Positions 24,778 to 37,649 of a stretch of DNA of 64,000 nucleotides are shown in pieces. A model generated the notes under the pieces. It had not been told where the DNA came from. It saw only the letters and a program-made list of their open reading frames with translations, and searched no databases. This DNA is from Meloidogyne chitwoodi (lineage: Eukaryota; Nematoda; Chromadorea; Rhabditida; Meloidogynidae), in the NCBI GenBank assembly GCA_015183035.1, contig JACZZP010000008.1, positions 620,001 to 684,000 on the forward strand. Direction: 5' to 3'. How positions within the stretch are numbered: position 1 is the stretch's first letter; every line of letters starts with the position of its first letter. The translations under genes were made by a program, and so were the position numbers.

Positions 24778-26056
24778 ATGGAGGTAATTTATTTTTTTTT
24801 AATATAAATTTAATACTTATAAATACTCTTTAAAAAAGACTTTATGGAAAATTTTATAAAAAAATAAAAGAAAAATTAATTAAAAATTTTTAAATAAATT
24901 AATAAATTTTAAAAATTAAATTTTCAAACAATTTTTTGAAATGTTTATTCAATAAAAACCTCAATTTCCTCATATCTTTTAATTAATTTACCTGTGGGTG
25001 TAACCATTGTGTACTAAATTTAATTTTTTTTTTATAAAAATCAAATTTATTCTTCAACATAATTTTAACCGAGAAATTTAAATATAAAATATTTAAATTA
25101 TTTAATTTAAAAAATAAAATTATTTTTTTATAAAAAAAGTTAAAAGGTAAATGTGTAGTTGGCGGTCTACCTGTCCGCAAAGAGAATTCGCTCTTTTCTT
25201 TCCATCTCTTGCATTTTTGGCGTTAGGAGAAGTGCACGCTTATTTTTCCTTTTCAATTATAGTATCCCTTGGAACATAGGAGATAAAAGGAAAATTAAAA
25301 AAGTGAAAATATGTTTTATAAATGATCAAAGTAGTCTTCAATAATCGGAAACCTTGTAGATATTCAATAATTAAAATTGGATTTTTTCCTTGATTCAATA
25401 TCGAGAGTTTAATCGTCGAAAAATAGAATCCAGAATTTTTTTCGATGAATTATTAGTTGGGCAAGAAAAGACATATTGGGAGTTTAATATAAATATTAAA
25501 AAATTCTATTATGTACATATTTATACTTAATAAACGAAGCCATGTCCCAACTTTATGATCTTTGATCATTTGTAAAATAAATATATTCACTTTATTATTA
25601 ATTAATTTTAATTATTTTATGTCTTTCTTTCCTACTATAATTGAAAAGGAAAAATAAGCGTGCACTTCTCCTAACGCCAAAAATGCAAGAGAAGGAAAAA
25701 AAGAGCGAATTCTCTTTGCGGACAGGTAGACCGCCAAGTACACATTTACCAAGTTAAAAAAACAACAAAAAAATAATCATAAAAAATCAACAACAAAATT
25801 TCTTTCATTAGAATTATTAATTGATATATTTAAATTAAAAACAAAATATATGGGCATAAAAGCAACAATATTTAATGAAATTAAAAAACAAATTAAAATT
25901 AATTGTTTTAATGTTATAAATTTATTAAAATGTCCCAAAATTTTTTTAAATTATTCCAGAAGAATATTAATAAAGGTAAGTAAATTAGGAAATATTATTA
26001 AGAAAAAAATTATTATTTTTAATTCCTATTTTCATTTTTTACGTTTAATTTGTTAA
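24778..26056 (+). CDS. F-box-like gene, copy 2 (open frame, transposon in intron)
   Basis: Paralogue of copy 1. Exon 1 is ATGGAG (24778-24783) before GTAATT. Exon 2 begins at 25754 directly after the AAG of a target-site duplication and reads LKKQQKNNHKKSTTKFLSLE, then LLIDIFKLKTKYMGIKA and KINCFNVINLLKCPKIFLNY. It either splices at 25975 (AAG before GTAAG) or runs to the stop at 26056. The F-box-like stretch is FLSLELLIDIF. It lacks the large intron of copy 1. The intron between exons 1 and 2 contains the 605-base element at 25146-25750. Only about 100 residues are predicted, so this is a short protein or a gene fragment. Confidence 0.4.
25146..25750. mobile_element. 605-bp transposon with ~118-bp inverted repeats and 9-bp target duplication
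   Basis: Starts GGTAAATGTGTAGTTGGCGG and ends with the near-exact inverse. The terminal inverted repeats cover 25146-25264 and 25633-25750, with weaker symmetry further in (ATGATCAAAG against CTTTGATCAT). The 9 bases AAGTTAAAA flank it at 25137-25145 and 25751-25759. The same site without insertion is seen in copy 1 at 23116-23124. No transposase ORF is visible. Long inverted repeats with a 9-base duplication fit a Mutator-like or Merlin-like non-autonomous element. Confidence 0.9.
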
Positions 26057-26732
26057 AATATCATGGATTTTAAGAGATTAAATATATTTAATATAATCAG
26101 CTTTTTCAAATTATGGAATATTCGCGCCAAAATTGGCATTTTGTTTACAGGTGTATCGCAGGCCGGTTAGTCGCGAAATGAAATAGTATTTAATTAGAAA
26201 GAGATAAAAGAGAAAATAGGCGTATACGAAAATAAGGCGTCCATGTTAAAAATTTTGAACATTCTGCAAAAGTAGGATAAGAATTTGAATTTTTTAACAT
26301 TTAGATTTTAATTAAATAGTTTTGAAATTGAGGGAAATCCCTGTTTATTGTCAAAAAAGTAGATTTTTCAGTCTAGGTTATAAGAAGTTTTTGGGCATAA
26401 ATTTTAGTTGTAGATCGATTAAAATTAACTTATCGATTAAAAGCTCAGGATTCGTTGTTTTAAATTTTATTACAACTGACCCTTTTTAAATGTGACCATT
26501 TAACCAAAAATGAAAGGAAATAAGACTCAAATTACTTAATTAGCCTGCGACTAATTGGGCATTCCCAGGCAGAGCATTTGTTTTTGAATTATAAATATGT
26601 GTTATTTCTTATGATATTTGTTAGTTTTCACTATACCTATATTCTTTTGTTTCTTTTTTGTTTTTTAATTTATTTTTATAATTTTAGATAATTTGACATT
26701 TTTGTAATTGATTATTTCAGGAAAGGCTTAAA
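26057..26732. other. Spacer before SPRY gene
   Basis: About 680 bases, no recognised gene. TTATTTCAG ends at 26720, 12 bases before the ATG of the SPRY gene, and is a good candidate trans-splice (spliced leader) or cis acceptor. Confidence 0.5.
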
Positions 26733-28328
26733 ATGGAACAAGAAATTGCTTCTGTTACGGTTTAATCATTTTTATCTTAAACTAAATAAAAATTTTAAGA
26801 AATTTGTTCTCCTTCCAAACATGTGGATTTCTTTTTCGGATCAAGATAATTGTTGTGCTAACAAATGCGTTAATAATTGGCTTCCTTGCCAGAGTGGACG
26901 TGGCTTTGTTTTTGTTAAGGACATGGTTATTCAATATCATCCTTCTCCATACAAGAATAACGGTTTGTTTGGATTAAGTGTAGTATATTTAAATGTTTTT
27001 GGATGACTTAATTAAGAACAAAAGAATTGTAGTAGGGTAAGGAACTGTTCAGTCCGCCATTACAGTTTAGAGCCTTTTCTGGTTCGTAACTTTGGATACC
27101 AATTATCTCGATTGCTGATTCTTTTGCTAAAAAGCAATCCGGTCTGATCATTCTCAAACATTCGTTATTTTCCAATTTATTAGGTTATTTTATGGGATAT
27201 TGGGGTAAATCTTCTGATAAGAAAAATAATCAGCATATCAAAATCTTTAAAAAAAGCTCTAGATATTCAGAAAGGTTTCGAATGAAAAGTTATGCCAAAC
27301 AAAGGTCTCTACAAACTTAAATGGCGAGATTGAGACGTTGTTCTGTTTCTTCGCCTTATTCAACGATTCTCCCATAATATTACTCACTTTAAAATAGTGT
27401 TTTGTTTTGCGTTCTCTTTTCGGTGTGTATGAGTGTCTAAGAATTAATCCTTTTGACAATTTTCTTCATAAATAAACTTCCCCATAAATACTTTTTTGGG
27501 TATTTTGCTTGGAGGTTTATATTTTTCACATTTAAGATTTTTATTCATTAAATAAATTTGATTTTTAAATTTAAGCTATACGTATTTTCGCTGAAAAAAG
27601 CTTTTCTGGAGGAATCTTAAAGTTCTGTCGTTCTCTGTTCTTTTTTGAAGTCAAAATTATTTCTTTGAACAAAGAAACATGCTATGCACCTTGTACTTTT
27701 GAAATGGGACTTTCAGGCAAAGAAGAATTTGGTGAAGTTGAAATTAATGAACAAATTCATCTTTTTGTTACTGATGCTAATTATCCTGATGAGCCTTCTT
27801 GCAATATTAGTTACAATCTTGATGAAGTGGATTTGGAAGGTTTAAATTTTGAGATTGGAGATCATTTCGGATGTGGTATGATTTATTTTCCGAATTCGTC
27901 ACCAATTGTTTTCTTCACAAAGAATTACGAAATTATCGGTAAGTGAAGCAATTATAATATTCAAAATTTGATATTATTTTGGTTTGTAGATCAAAAGATT
28001 GAAAATTTGTAGTTGTTAAGTTAGGAAATTAAATGGTTTAGTTAAAAATATTTGATATTAGCTTTTATTAAAAATTTTATATTTAATTTCTATTTATTTT
28101 GTTTTTGTTTTAGGCACCAAAGTCTACACTGGGGAGATTAAGCTAAAGCCTTTTATTTCTCTTAAATCGGTTTCTGTTGAGACAAACTTTGGAGCAGAAT
28201 TTAATAAGAATTTCTTGTTTAATATTCTTCATTTGGTCAGCAATTATGGTAAGAAATTTAAACAATTTGTTTATAATTTTATCGATTTGTCGTTTTTAGA
28301 AGAGTTCCGTACACAATTAAATGGTTAG
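26733..28328 (+). CDS. SPRY-domain protein, nematode expanded type
   Basis: A 213-residue protein from exons 26733-26759, 26800-26962, 27651-27938, 28114-28248 and 28300-28328, all in phase. After MEQEIASVT comes KFVLLPNMWISFSDQDNCCA and NKCVNNWLPCQSGRGFVFV, a Cys-rich lead-in that I associate with SPRY proteins of plant-parasitic nematodes. The second half has the SPRY hallmarks: CNISYNLDEVD, GDHFGCGMIYFP, PIVFFTKNYEIIG and the final strand VETNFGAEFNKNFLFNI. SPRY domains bind peptides or partner proteins, and in cyst and root-knot nematodes some are secreted effectors. No signal peptide is visible from this start, so an intracellular adaptor role is the simpler reading. A 690-base intron follows exon 2 and could hide another exon. 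Confidence 0.7.
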
Positions 28329-28883
28329 AAAGGAGAAGAAATGTAAGAATAGAGGAGTGATCTTAAAATTCATTTGACAAAAAATCAAAAAAAAATTCTT
28401 CAATTATGTTAAATATATTAATTTGTTGTTACTTTACATTATACACATGACTAAAATACAAAAATAAATAAAATCGGAAAATACAATTTTGACAAGAATT
28501 AATTAAAAAAATATCTATAATTTGAGGTTGAAAATTTAAAATTAGAGCTTTTCAATTTTTTATCAATTTATATGTTTTTAGCACCGCTCTTTCAGTCTAA
28601 TTATTTATAAATGATTTATTTAGCTCATTCAATGATTTTATTTAAAAAAATACTGAAACGGACATTATATCTAGTTCAAAATATTTTCTGGACACTGTCA
28701 GACCATCCCCCTTTTTTATTTTCTAATAATTTTTGAGAAAAAAGTTTTCTTCGTTTTTATAAAACAAAAGAAGAAAACCTTATTAAAAAGTTATATGGCT
28801 AAATGATATAATTAAAAAAAAACACCGGACATAAAATAAATATAAAAATGGAATGTATAAATAATAATTAAAGTTTTTTATTT
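28329..28883. other. Convergent spacer, SPRY gene / copper ATPase
   Basis: About 555 bases between two 3' ends. AT-rich, with polyadenylation-like AATAAA words on both strands. No gene seen. Confidence 0.5.
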
Positions 28884-31800
28884 TCAAGCTTTTACAGAAA
28901 AAAAGCTTTTTGCTCCAACTCTTTCTACTCCTTCAGCATCATCACTAATTTCATTATCTGACGAAAGAAATCTGTAATAAAAAAACAATATTTTTTTTAA
29001 TAAACAAAATAATAATATTATTCAAAGTATTTTTATTATTTTTTTTACCTTTCAGAAGCATCTTTATCAACAAAACATTTACTAATTCCTTTCTCACAAC
29101 CACTTGCCCCATTTCCTCCAATTAAAGAAGGTGGAGATCTTGTTATATTATTTGTTCTTCTTTTTTTATTACCAAATAATAACCATCCTCCTCCTTTACT
29201 ACTTTTATTATTATTTTTTTTCTTCTTATTTTCTCCACCCTTTTCTATTAAAATTGAAGAAAAATCTGTTGTTATTCCTTCATTTTGTTGTTTTTGGTTT
29301 AATTGTATTAATCCTTTATAAACAAAAACATTCTCTTTACTTGGTAAGTTTCTTTTATAACGTTTAAATTCTGAATTAGACAAAGAACGTTCTGTTGGTT
29401 TTCTAAAAATTTAAAAAATTAAATAAATACTCTAATGTCACTTTTTTTAAATTTATTAGAAATACTCAAATGTCACTCCTTTTAAAAATTAATTTAAAAA
29501 ATACTCTAATGTCTTCCCTTCCAAAAAATTACTAAAAAATACTCTAGTGTCAAATCTTTTAAAAATTTACAAAGACTCAAATGTCCATTATCTAAATTTT
29601 AATAAATTAAAAATATGAATTTACTTAAAATGATGTAACATTAATGAACTACTAACAACAGATACAGAAGAAAGAGCCATCGCTGCAGCAGCCATCCAAG
29701 GTTGAATATAAAAGCCCCAATGACTAAAAGCCCCAGCAGCAAGAGGAATACCAATAGAATTGTAAATAAAAGCAAAAAATAAATTTATTCTAATTCTTTT
29801 GACAACTTTTTTTGATAATAAAATTGAACCAACAACATCAACAAGATTATTCTTTTTTTTAAAAAATTAAATTAATTAAACAATTAAAAGTTGATAATCT
29901 CGTTATAAGGACACCCCATCCTCTAGGGATGCTCGGGAATCGAAATTTACCAAGACTCGAGATCGAGAACCGAGACTCAAAAAACCGAGAAATTTCTCGA
30001 GTCTAGACCGAGAATCTCGAGCATCCCTAGATCTTCTTTTCCCCCTTTAAGTGACTTTATAACGAGATTCTTTATTTAATAAAAAATTAAATAAAAATTT
30101 AAAAAAACCTTAACAAGAACAATTCCAGCACTTTCAATAGCAACATCCGATCCATGTGAAATTGCTATACCAACATTTGCTGCTGCTAATGCTGGACTAA
30201 ATAAAAAATAATAATTAATTATTTTAATTAATTTAAATTAGTTTTTGAAAAATTAATTTAAAAAAAGAAAAATATATTTTAAATGTCAAAAAGAATTTTT
30301 TAAATTAAATAAAATTAATTTTCTCCAATTAATTTTACCTGTCATTTACTCCATCCCCAACCATTGCAACAATATTACCATCAACCTAAAAAATAAAATT
30401 AAAAATAAAAAAATAAAATAATTAAAAATATACTTGAAATTGTTGAATTTTATCCTTCTTTTGATTTGGTAATACTTCAGCAAAAACTTCATTTATTCCA
30501 ATCTTAAAATATTTTTTTTATTTTTTTAATTTTTTTTAATTAATTTATTTTTTAATTAATTTCCTCTACTTTAATTTTCCTTTTTAATTTTTTCCCCAAT
30601 CACAAAATTAAAATTAAAAAATTAAATAAAAATCTATTGAATTAATTTAATTTAAAAAAAAAACCTTTCTAGCAGTAGCTTCAGCTGTTTTAGCATTATC
30701 TCCAGTCAATAAAACTACTCTCATTCCCATTTTTTGTAATGACCAAACAACCAAAGAAGCTTCTCTTTTTACTTCATCTACTATTGAAATTACTGCTACT
30801 ATTCTTCCTAAAATTATTTAAATTAAAATAAATAATTAAAATTAAAAAAGAAAACCATTAATAGCGCATAAAACAGAAATATTTCCAGATTGTCTTTCAT
30901 TTAATAAACAATCAGAAATAAAAGATTCAGTCAAAATATTATTTTCTGTCATCCAATTTTCTGTTCCAATTACTATAGAATATTGCTCTAAAGAATTCCA
31001 ATCATCCTCGGAAAGTGAAAGAATCTAAAAAATAAATTAAATTTTTAAATTTAAAAAAAAATAATAAATTTAAAAATACCCCCCTAATTTTTAAAAATTA
31101 AGAAAAAAAATGTGTTAGAGACAATTTTATTAATTAAAATATATTTCCCCCTATAATTTTACACATTAATTTTGAAATAATTTAATTTAATAAAAAAACC
31201 TTATTTCGTTTAATTGTTAAAAATTCAACGTTTTTATGTACATCATCCTCAATTGTATCAGAAGAAGAAAGTCCATTTAATACAACTTTTGGCCATTCAT
31301 TATTATCATTATTTTGTTGTGAAATTATTGAAGCTTCTACATTTTCTAAATTTGATATTTCACAACAAATACCAGACCCAGCAACTGAACGAAAATTTGA
31401 AACAGATGCCCAATGCTCATTTTTAAGAAACTTTAAAAAATAAAATTTATTTATTTAATTAAAAAAAAAAAAACATTTTTAGCAAAAGAAACAATTGCAG
31501 TGCCTAAAGGATGTTCACTGTTAGATTCTGCAGTTCCAAGAAGTAAAACAAGACGTCGAAGAGAAAGTTGAGTTGAAGGAAGAATTGAATATAAACGAAC
31601 TATTCTAGGCTTTCCTTCTGTTAAAGTCCCAGTTTTATCAAATACAACTGTTTTAATCTTAAATATTTTTTATAGAATAAAGTAAAGATGCATATTTAAT
31701 AGTTTATTTTATTCTAAATCTCAATTTTTTGATAAAAGGTCCACCCAAATTTTGAAAAAGGTAATATTTCTAATATAAAAAAACTAATTCTGACACTGTG

Positions 31801-34800
31801 AAAGACTCAAATTTAACTTAATACGAATTAAAAATATAGTAAAAAATAATTTTTTAATTTAAATAAAACACGAAAGTATTGTTTATAATTCTAAAAAAGT
31901 CTAAGGGATATGTTAACTATCACAATTATTTTTTAAAAACCAAAACTCTATTTTTAATATCCTTAAAAAATAAAAGAAAAAACCTTTTGTGCTTGTTCCA
32001 AAGGTTCACCTCCTTTTAATAAAATTCCATTTCTAGCACCAACTCCAGTTCCAACCATTATAGCAGTTGGAGTAGCTAATCCTAAAGAACAAGGACAGGC
32101 AATTGCCAAAACAGTAATTGCATAATTAAAAGCTAATCTTAAAATATTTTCCCAATCAGTTAATTTAATATTATTATTTGAAATAATTAAATTAGAAGAA
32201 TTAAAAGAAGAAGAAGAAGAATGTCCTTGTTCATGAGAATTATTTGAATTATTTAATCCAACAAATATCCAAACAATAAATGTTATTATTGAAAATAATA
32301 CAACAATTGGAACAAAATAACCAGCCAATTTATCTGCCATTTGTTGGATTGGAGCCTTTTTTTAAATTTAATTAAATTAAAATAATTTAAAAAAAGAAAA
32401 CCTTAGATGATTGTGCTTCTTCTACTAAACGTACAATCTGTGCTAATGTTGAATCTTTACCAACATGTGTAGCTTTTATTATTAAAGGTGTTGATTGATT
32501 GATAGAACCACCAATTACTGGAGAACCTAAAAATTTAACAAAAATTATTATTTTGAAAAATTTTAGGGAATTTTATGGGACAAATCCCAAATTACAAAGA
32601 ATTTCAAAATTCCAAAAGTTTAAAAATTCCAAAAAATTGCTTGGATTTGGAAATCGGGATCCCTTAAAATCCTGATCGGGATCTCTCCTACATCTGCTCA
32701 ATTTCAAAAAACAAAACATTTTTTGAAAGAAAACTTTTCAAAATTATCACAAAATTCCCTCTCCAAAATTCCCTCAAAAAAACAAAAGAATAATAATAAT
32801 AAAAAAAACCTTGTTTTTTAATTACAGGCATAGATTCTCCAGTAATAAAAGACTCATCTGCCGAAGATTTTCCTTCAAAAACAATTCCATCTACAGGTAT
32901 TTTCTCTCCAGACATAACTTTAATTAAATCATCTTTTTGTACAAATTCTGTTTCAATTCCTCTTTCTGAAATTATTTGACCAGTTTTTTCATCAATTGTA
33001 ACAAGAATAGCATTCTTTGCTTGCATTGACATTAATTTACTTAAAGCTTCTGATGTTTTACCCTTTAAATTTTAATTTTTTTAATTTTGAGAAATTGTTT
33101 GTTTTTAATTATTTTTGTTTGTTTTTCCTTGTATTTTTTATCTTCTATTTTTTTAATTTTTTTTTGAAGTATCTAATAATTCAAAAAAATTAAATTTAAT
33201 TCAAACTAATTAAAAATAATTTTAAAAAAAATTAAGAATTACTTTAGCTTTATATTCAAGCCATCTTCCAAGTGAAATAAACACTAAAAGCATTGGAGGA
33301 ACATCAAAAAAAGTCATTGGACTAGAAGGCCAATTTAACACAATACCCATTGAAATAATAAAAACAGAATAAATATAAGCTATTGATGTTGCTAATGCAA
33401 CTAATAAATCCATATTTGCTGTTTTATGTGAAAGGGCACGCCAACAATGAGAATAAAAATTATAACCTCCAAAAAACTTAAAAAAATAAAATTAAAGAGA
33501 GGCCAAGAGAAAAATTAATTTTTAAAAATAAAAGGACCCAAAATAAAGAAAAAAATAAAGAAAAACCTGAACAGGTGTAGAAAGAACAAAAAGAATCAAA
33601 TTATCCATAGACAAAGCTTTAACAAAAATGGGAACTTGACGTTCAGGATGCATAGGAGTTTGTAAAAACCAATGAAAATAAATCATTAATGCCATTACTG
33701 GAATGCCAAAAATTAAAGAAATGAAGAAAGAAGCCTTCCATTTGGCTATATCATCAGAATGTTCTAATCTTTTTAAACGATCATCTTGTGTGGCTAACTT
33801 AGCATTGTAACCGAGTGACTGAAAGAAAAATTAAATTAATTATTAAAAAGTAAAATTTTCGGAAAAATTAAAAAAATGAGGAATTCAATATACCCAATGA
33901 TAATTTAACTTTTATAAATTAGGTACCTAACCACCCCATTTATTCGCAAAAAATATTTCACAACCAAAAATGACGGGACCTGTACATTTCGTCGAACAAA
34001 ATTGTACGACATTTCGCCTCTACGGCAAAAAAACTACATTTCGTTTACCCGAGCCCATGATTTTTTTGCCGTCGGGACGAAATGTCGTGCAATTTTTGTT
34101 GACGAAATGTCTGGACACGAAAATGATTTTAATAAAAAAAAATAATTGCAAATAAATGGGGGGTGGGTAGTTAAAGTATACAATTCCAATAATTTAGTTA
34201 TAACTTGAAATTCTCATTAATATTATTTTTCAAAAGTAAAAGTTTAAAAAAACCTGTATTTTATTAACAATATCTCTCAGACCAATTTGTGCTGTGCAAT
34301 ATTCAATTATTGCAATTTTTGTTTCAATAGAAACATTACAAGATTCAATTCCTCTCATTGCTATAACATGTGATTCTATTCTATTAACACATGCTGTACT
34401 AGTCATTCCATCAATCTAAATTTAAATAAATAAAATTTATTTTATAGGAACAAATTGCTACTTTATAATTATTCTACAAAAAGTCCGCAAGTTTTATCCG
34501 CAAATTCATAGATTTATAAATGATTAACAGCTAGTTATCTATGAAAAGTTTTTTGATATAAAATATGAAAAAAAAGAAATTGAATTTAATGCGAAAAACG
34601 TATATTTACATGCGGATAAAACTTGCAGACATTTTGGACATAATTAAAAATAAATTTTATCAAAAATTAATTTGAAATTCTCCAGTTTAAGGTTTGTTAA
34701 AATTTTTAGTTTTATAATTAAAATAAATATTTAAATTAGATAAAAACCAATAAATGAACAGTTTCATTAATATTAGAAGAGTCATTAAGTACTTGACATT

Positions 34801-35333
34801 CAAATCCGAGATCATCAATTTCTTGGGCAATTTTTGAGGAATTTATTATTGAATTATCATAAATAACATGTGCCTTCATAAACATTAAAACAACAGTTAT
34901 TGAATGAACACCTTATTTAATTATTTTTTAAATTATTTTATTTTTTTTAATATTTTTGGTAGTTATTTGAGGAAATTTTTTTTAATATTTTCAAAGAGGG
35001 GGGAAATTGGAAAAAAAAAATAAAATTTAATTACAATCGGATTGATAAAAATAATTTTAAAAAAGAAATTTTAAAATCTTAGAATTTTAGAAAAAAAAAT
35101 AAAAAGAAAATCCCCAAAAATTAAAAAAAACCTTTAATCTGTTTAATAGCCTTTTCAATAGTAACAACACAAGAAGAACAAGTCATTCCCTCAACAGAAA
35201 GTGTGCACTTTTTTAAATTTGAAGAAGAACTTGTTTCATCATTATTATTTGATTTTTCAGTTGGAGAAGATTGTTGTGAATTTATTAATTGTTGTGGAGA
35301 AGGTAACATTTCTTCAACTAATCTCTGATACAT
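28884..35333 (-). CDS. cua-1: Copper-transporting P1B-type ATPase (ATP7 family)
   Basis: Pumps Cu(I) across trans-Golgi and vesicle membranes to load cuproenzymes and export excess copper. Start [16 protein letters not shown]. The first heavy-metal domain has the Cys pair in [17 protein letters not shown] second domain reads [15 protein letters not shown], where the first Cys is replaced. Then come the membrane pair around [20 protein letters not shown] and [19 protein letters not shown], the actuator loop [12 protein letters not shown], the ion channel [15 protein letters not shown], the phosphorylated Asp in [14 protein letters not shown], the nucleotide-binding [12 protein letters not shown], then [18 protein letters not shown] and [20 protein letters not shown], and the last membrane pair. 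The tail is Ser/Lys/Asn-rich and ends AKSFFSVKA. With only two metal domains it is shorter than the six-domain human proteins. Many short introns, and three carry inverted-repeat elements (29895, 33975, 34475). Confidence 0.96.
29895..30070. repeat. 176-bp inverted repeat in copper ATPase intron
   Basis: Outer arms AATCTCGTTATAA and its exact inverse. Inner arms CTAGGGATGCTCGGGAATCG and the near-inverse CCGAGAATCTCGAGCATCCC. No target duplication was found. Probably a foldback element. Confidence 0.6.
33975..34119 (+). mobile_element. Foldback element family F1, copy 2
   Basis: A 145-base copy, starting GGGACCTGTACATTTCGTCG and ending GACGAAATGTCTGGACACG, inside a copper ATPase intron. Flanks AAAATGAC (33967-33974) and AAAATGAT (34120-34127) form a 7-of-8 target duplication. 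Confidence 0.85.
34475..34641. repeat. Inverted repeat related to Merlin-type TIR
   Basis: Left arm AAAGTCCGCAAGTTTTATCC and right arm GGATAAAACTTGCAGACATT are inverted copies. The word AAAGTCCGCAAGTTTT is also part of the terminal repeat of the element at 41971-42482. Ends are unclear. Confidence 0.5.
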
Positions 35334-37649
35334 TTTTTGATGTTTTAATTAATTTAAATGATTAAAAAAATATTTTTATAAAAATATTAAATATTTTTAT
35401 TAAACTAAAAAATTAAAAATAAAACAAAAATTTATTTATGCAAAAAAAAATTGAAAAAAATGATAAATTTAAATACATAAGAGAGAAAAAAAAAATAATT
35501 TTTTACAACATTGGGTGTTGTGGGAGATTAGAGAATAACACGTTTTTATAAAATTGGCCAAAAATTATTTTTAAATCAAAAAAAAAAAAATTATTTAAAA
35601 AATATATTTTAGCAAATTTTATAAAAATTGTGTTTAGACAATTTTGTGAAAAGAAAAATAATTAAATTTTTTGATATATTTATTAAATCAATATTTCTTT
35701 TTTTTAATATTTTAAATTATACAATGAATGTTAAAGTTTAAATATATATATTTATGTGCAAATTGAAAAAAAAAAGACACGTAACTATTTAAAGACAAAA
35801 ATTAGAAAAAAATTAGAGACAGATGAATTATATTTATTTATTTAAGTTTATTTTAACATTTTTTATTTTTTGGTTTTTTAATTATTTTAAAGCTAAAAGA
35901 ATTTAATTTAATTGTAAATTTGAGCATTTTTTAAAGTTGAAAAAAGGAATTAAAAAATAATAAAAAGAGAGAGAGAAAGAACTTTAAAAATTCAAAAAAT
36001 TAAATAAATAATTTTTTGAATTCTTGAGATTTTTTTTTTATAATTTTTCCACTAATTTTCAAAAAAAAAAATTTCAAAAATTATTTTTTTGAATATATTT
36101 ATTTCCCAAAAAATATTTATTTTGTCTGCAATTAAATAAAATTAAAAAAAAAATTTTTTTAATGTGGCAACTTGGTTTAAAAGGTAGAAAATTTCTTTTT
36201 TTTTAATTTAAAAAAAAATTAAAAAAGTTTTTAAGAAGAATTTTCAATTTCTGTCAATAACATACACAAATATATTCTTCCCCAAAAAGAAAGAAAAATA
36301 AAAGGAAGGAAAGTGGAGAATATAATTAATAAATAAATAATATTACGTGTTTCTTAACCTGTTTTGGGTAACAAATAAATAAAAATTTAAAAAAAAATTA
36401 TTTTTATTTATTTTGTATAATTCGTTGAATAGAAAAGAACGAAAATATATGTCGCGCAGTGCAGAAAAAAAATAAATTGCTCAAAAAATAATAAAAAAGG
36501 TAAAATTAGTAGTGTTTTCTTCTCTCTTTTTTTTTAAAAAATTGTGGTGAAAAGGGTATAATAATTAAAAAATAATATTATTTTAAGTATATTTTATGGA
36601 TTTAAAAACAATAATAAAATAATTAAAAGAGAGAAGAAAAGGTGTAAAATTAAAATTAAAAAAAGACAAAATTTTTAAAATTATGGCAATGTTTTTAGAA
36701 AAACAAAAAATATAAAATAAATTTATTTTCTTATCTCTTATCTTTAAAATGTTTTAGATAAAATATTAGAGAGATTTTTTATTTTAAAAATATATAGGTG
36801 ACAAATGAAAAAATTAAATAAAATAAAAAGTGAAGAGGTGAAGAGAGTATCAAACAGAGCGCAAAATTTTATTTTTCTTTTTTTTTTAAATTTAATTATT
36901 GCTTCTAAAATTAGAGAAAATAAATGACATAATTATTTTTGGGGGAATTGGAGAAAATTAAGGAGAGAAGAGAGGTATATTTATTTGAGAGAATGAAAGA
37001 ATCAATTTTTAATTTAAACAAGAAAATAAAACTTTTTTTAAATAATTGCATGGAATTTTTGAATTTTTTCTAAAAATTCACTAAATAAAAATTTTAAAAA
37101 AATTAAAAAAAAAATTAGGGGTTTAAATTGTGAATTCTTTTGTTTACACACTTCCACATTTACTCAATGTGAAGAAATTAAAGACAAAAATTTAAATAAC
37201 TTTTTCTTCCTATTTTAGCCTCTTAATATCCCCATTTCTGCCTAGTTGCTCTTTTGGAAAATTAATTAATTTTAAAATTAATTATTTAAACAGAAATTTA
37301 ATTTTTAAACAAATCTAACAAAAAGAATATAATGGCTAAAAACGTGGAAGAGAAGAAAAAAATTTTTTGGAGGTTTAATAATTTAGATAATTAATTTAAA
37401 AAATTAATTATTTTAAATTCTCTAAATTTTTTGGAAGTTTTTCAAATAATTAAATAAAAAAACAAATAAGAGTAGTCTCGAAACTCATCAAAAAAGAATA
37501 TTTAAAACAAAAAAAAAAGAATAGTTAGAGAATTAAATATATTTTTTTAATTTTTTCCAAAAAAAATTCCATGCAATTAATTAATTTAAACAGATCAAAA
37601 ATTGTAAAAATAAATTTAAAATTAAAAGAATATTTCAAACCGTCTTTTT
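35334..37649. other. Intergenic, 2.3 kb, no gene seen
   Basis: Extremely A/T-rich, with homopolymer runs on both strands and no ORF of note. It lies between the copper ATPase start and the Myb/SANT gene stop, so it should hold the ATPase promoter. Confidence 0.5.

Noticed and set aside
29104..29367. 87-residue Phe/Tyr/Leu-rich plus-strand ORF
   Set aside because: Antisense of the Lys/Asn-rich tail of the copper ATPase.
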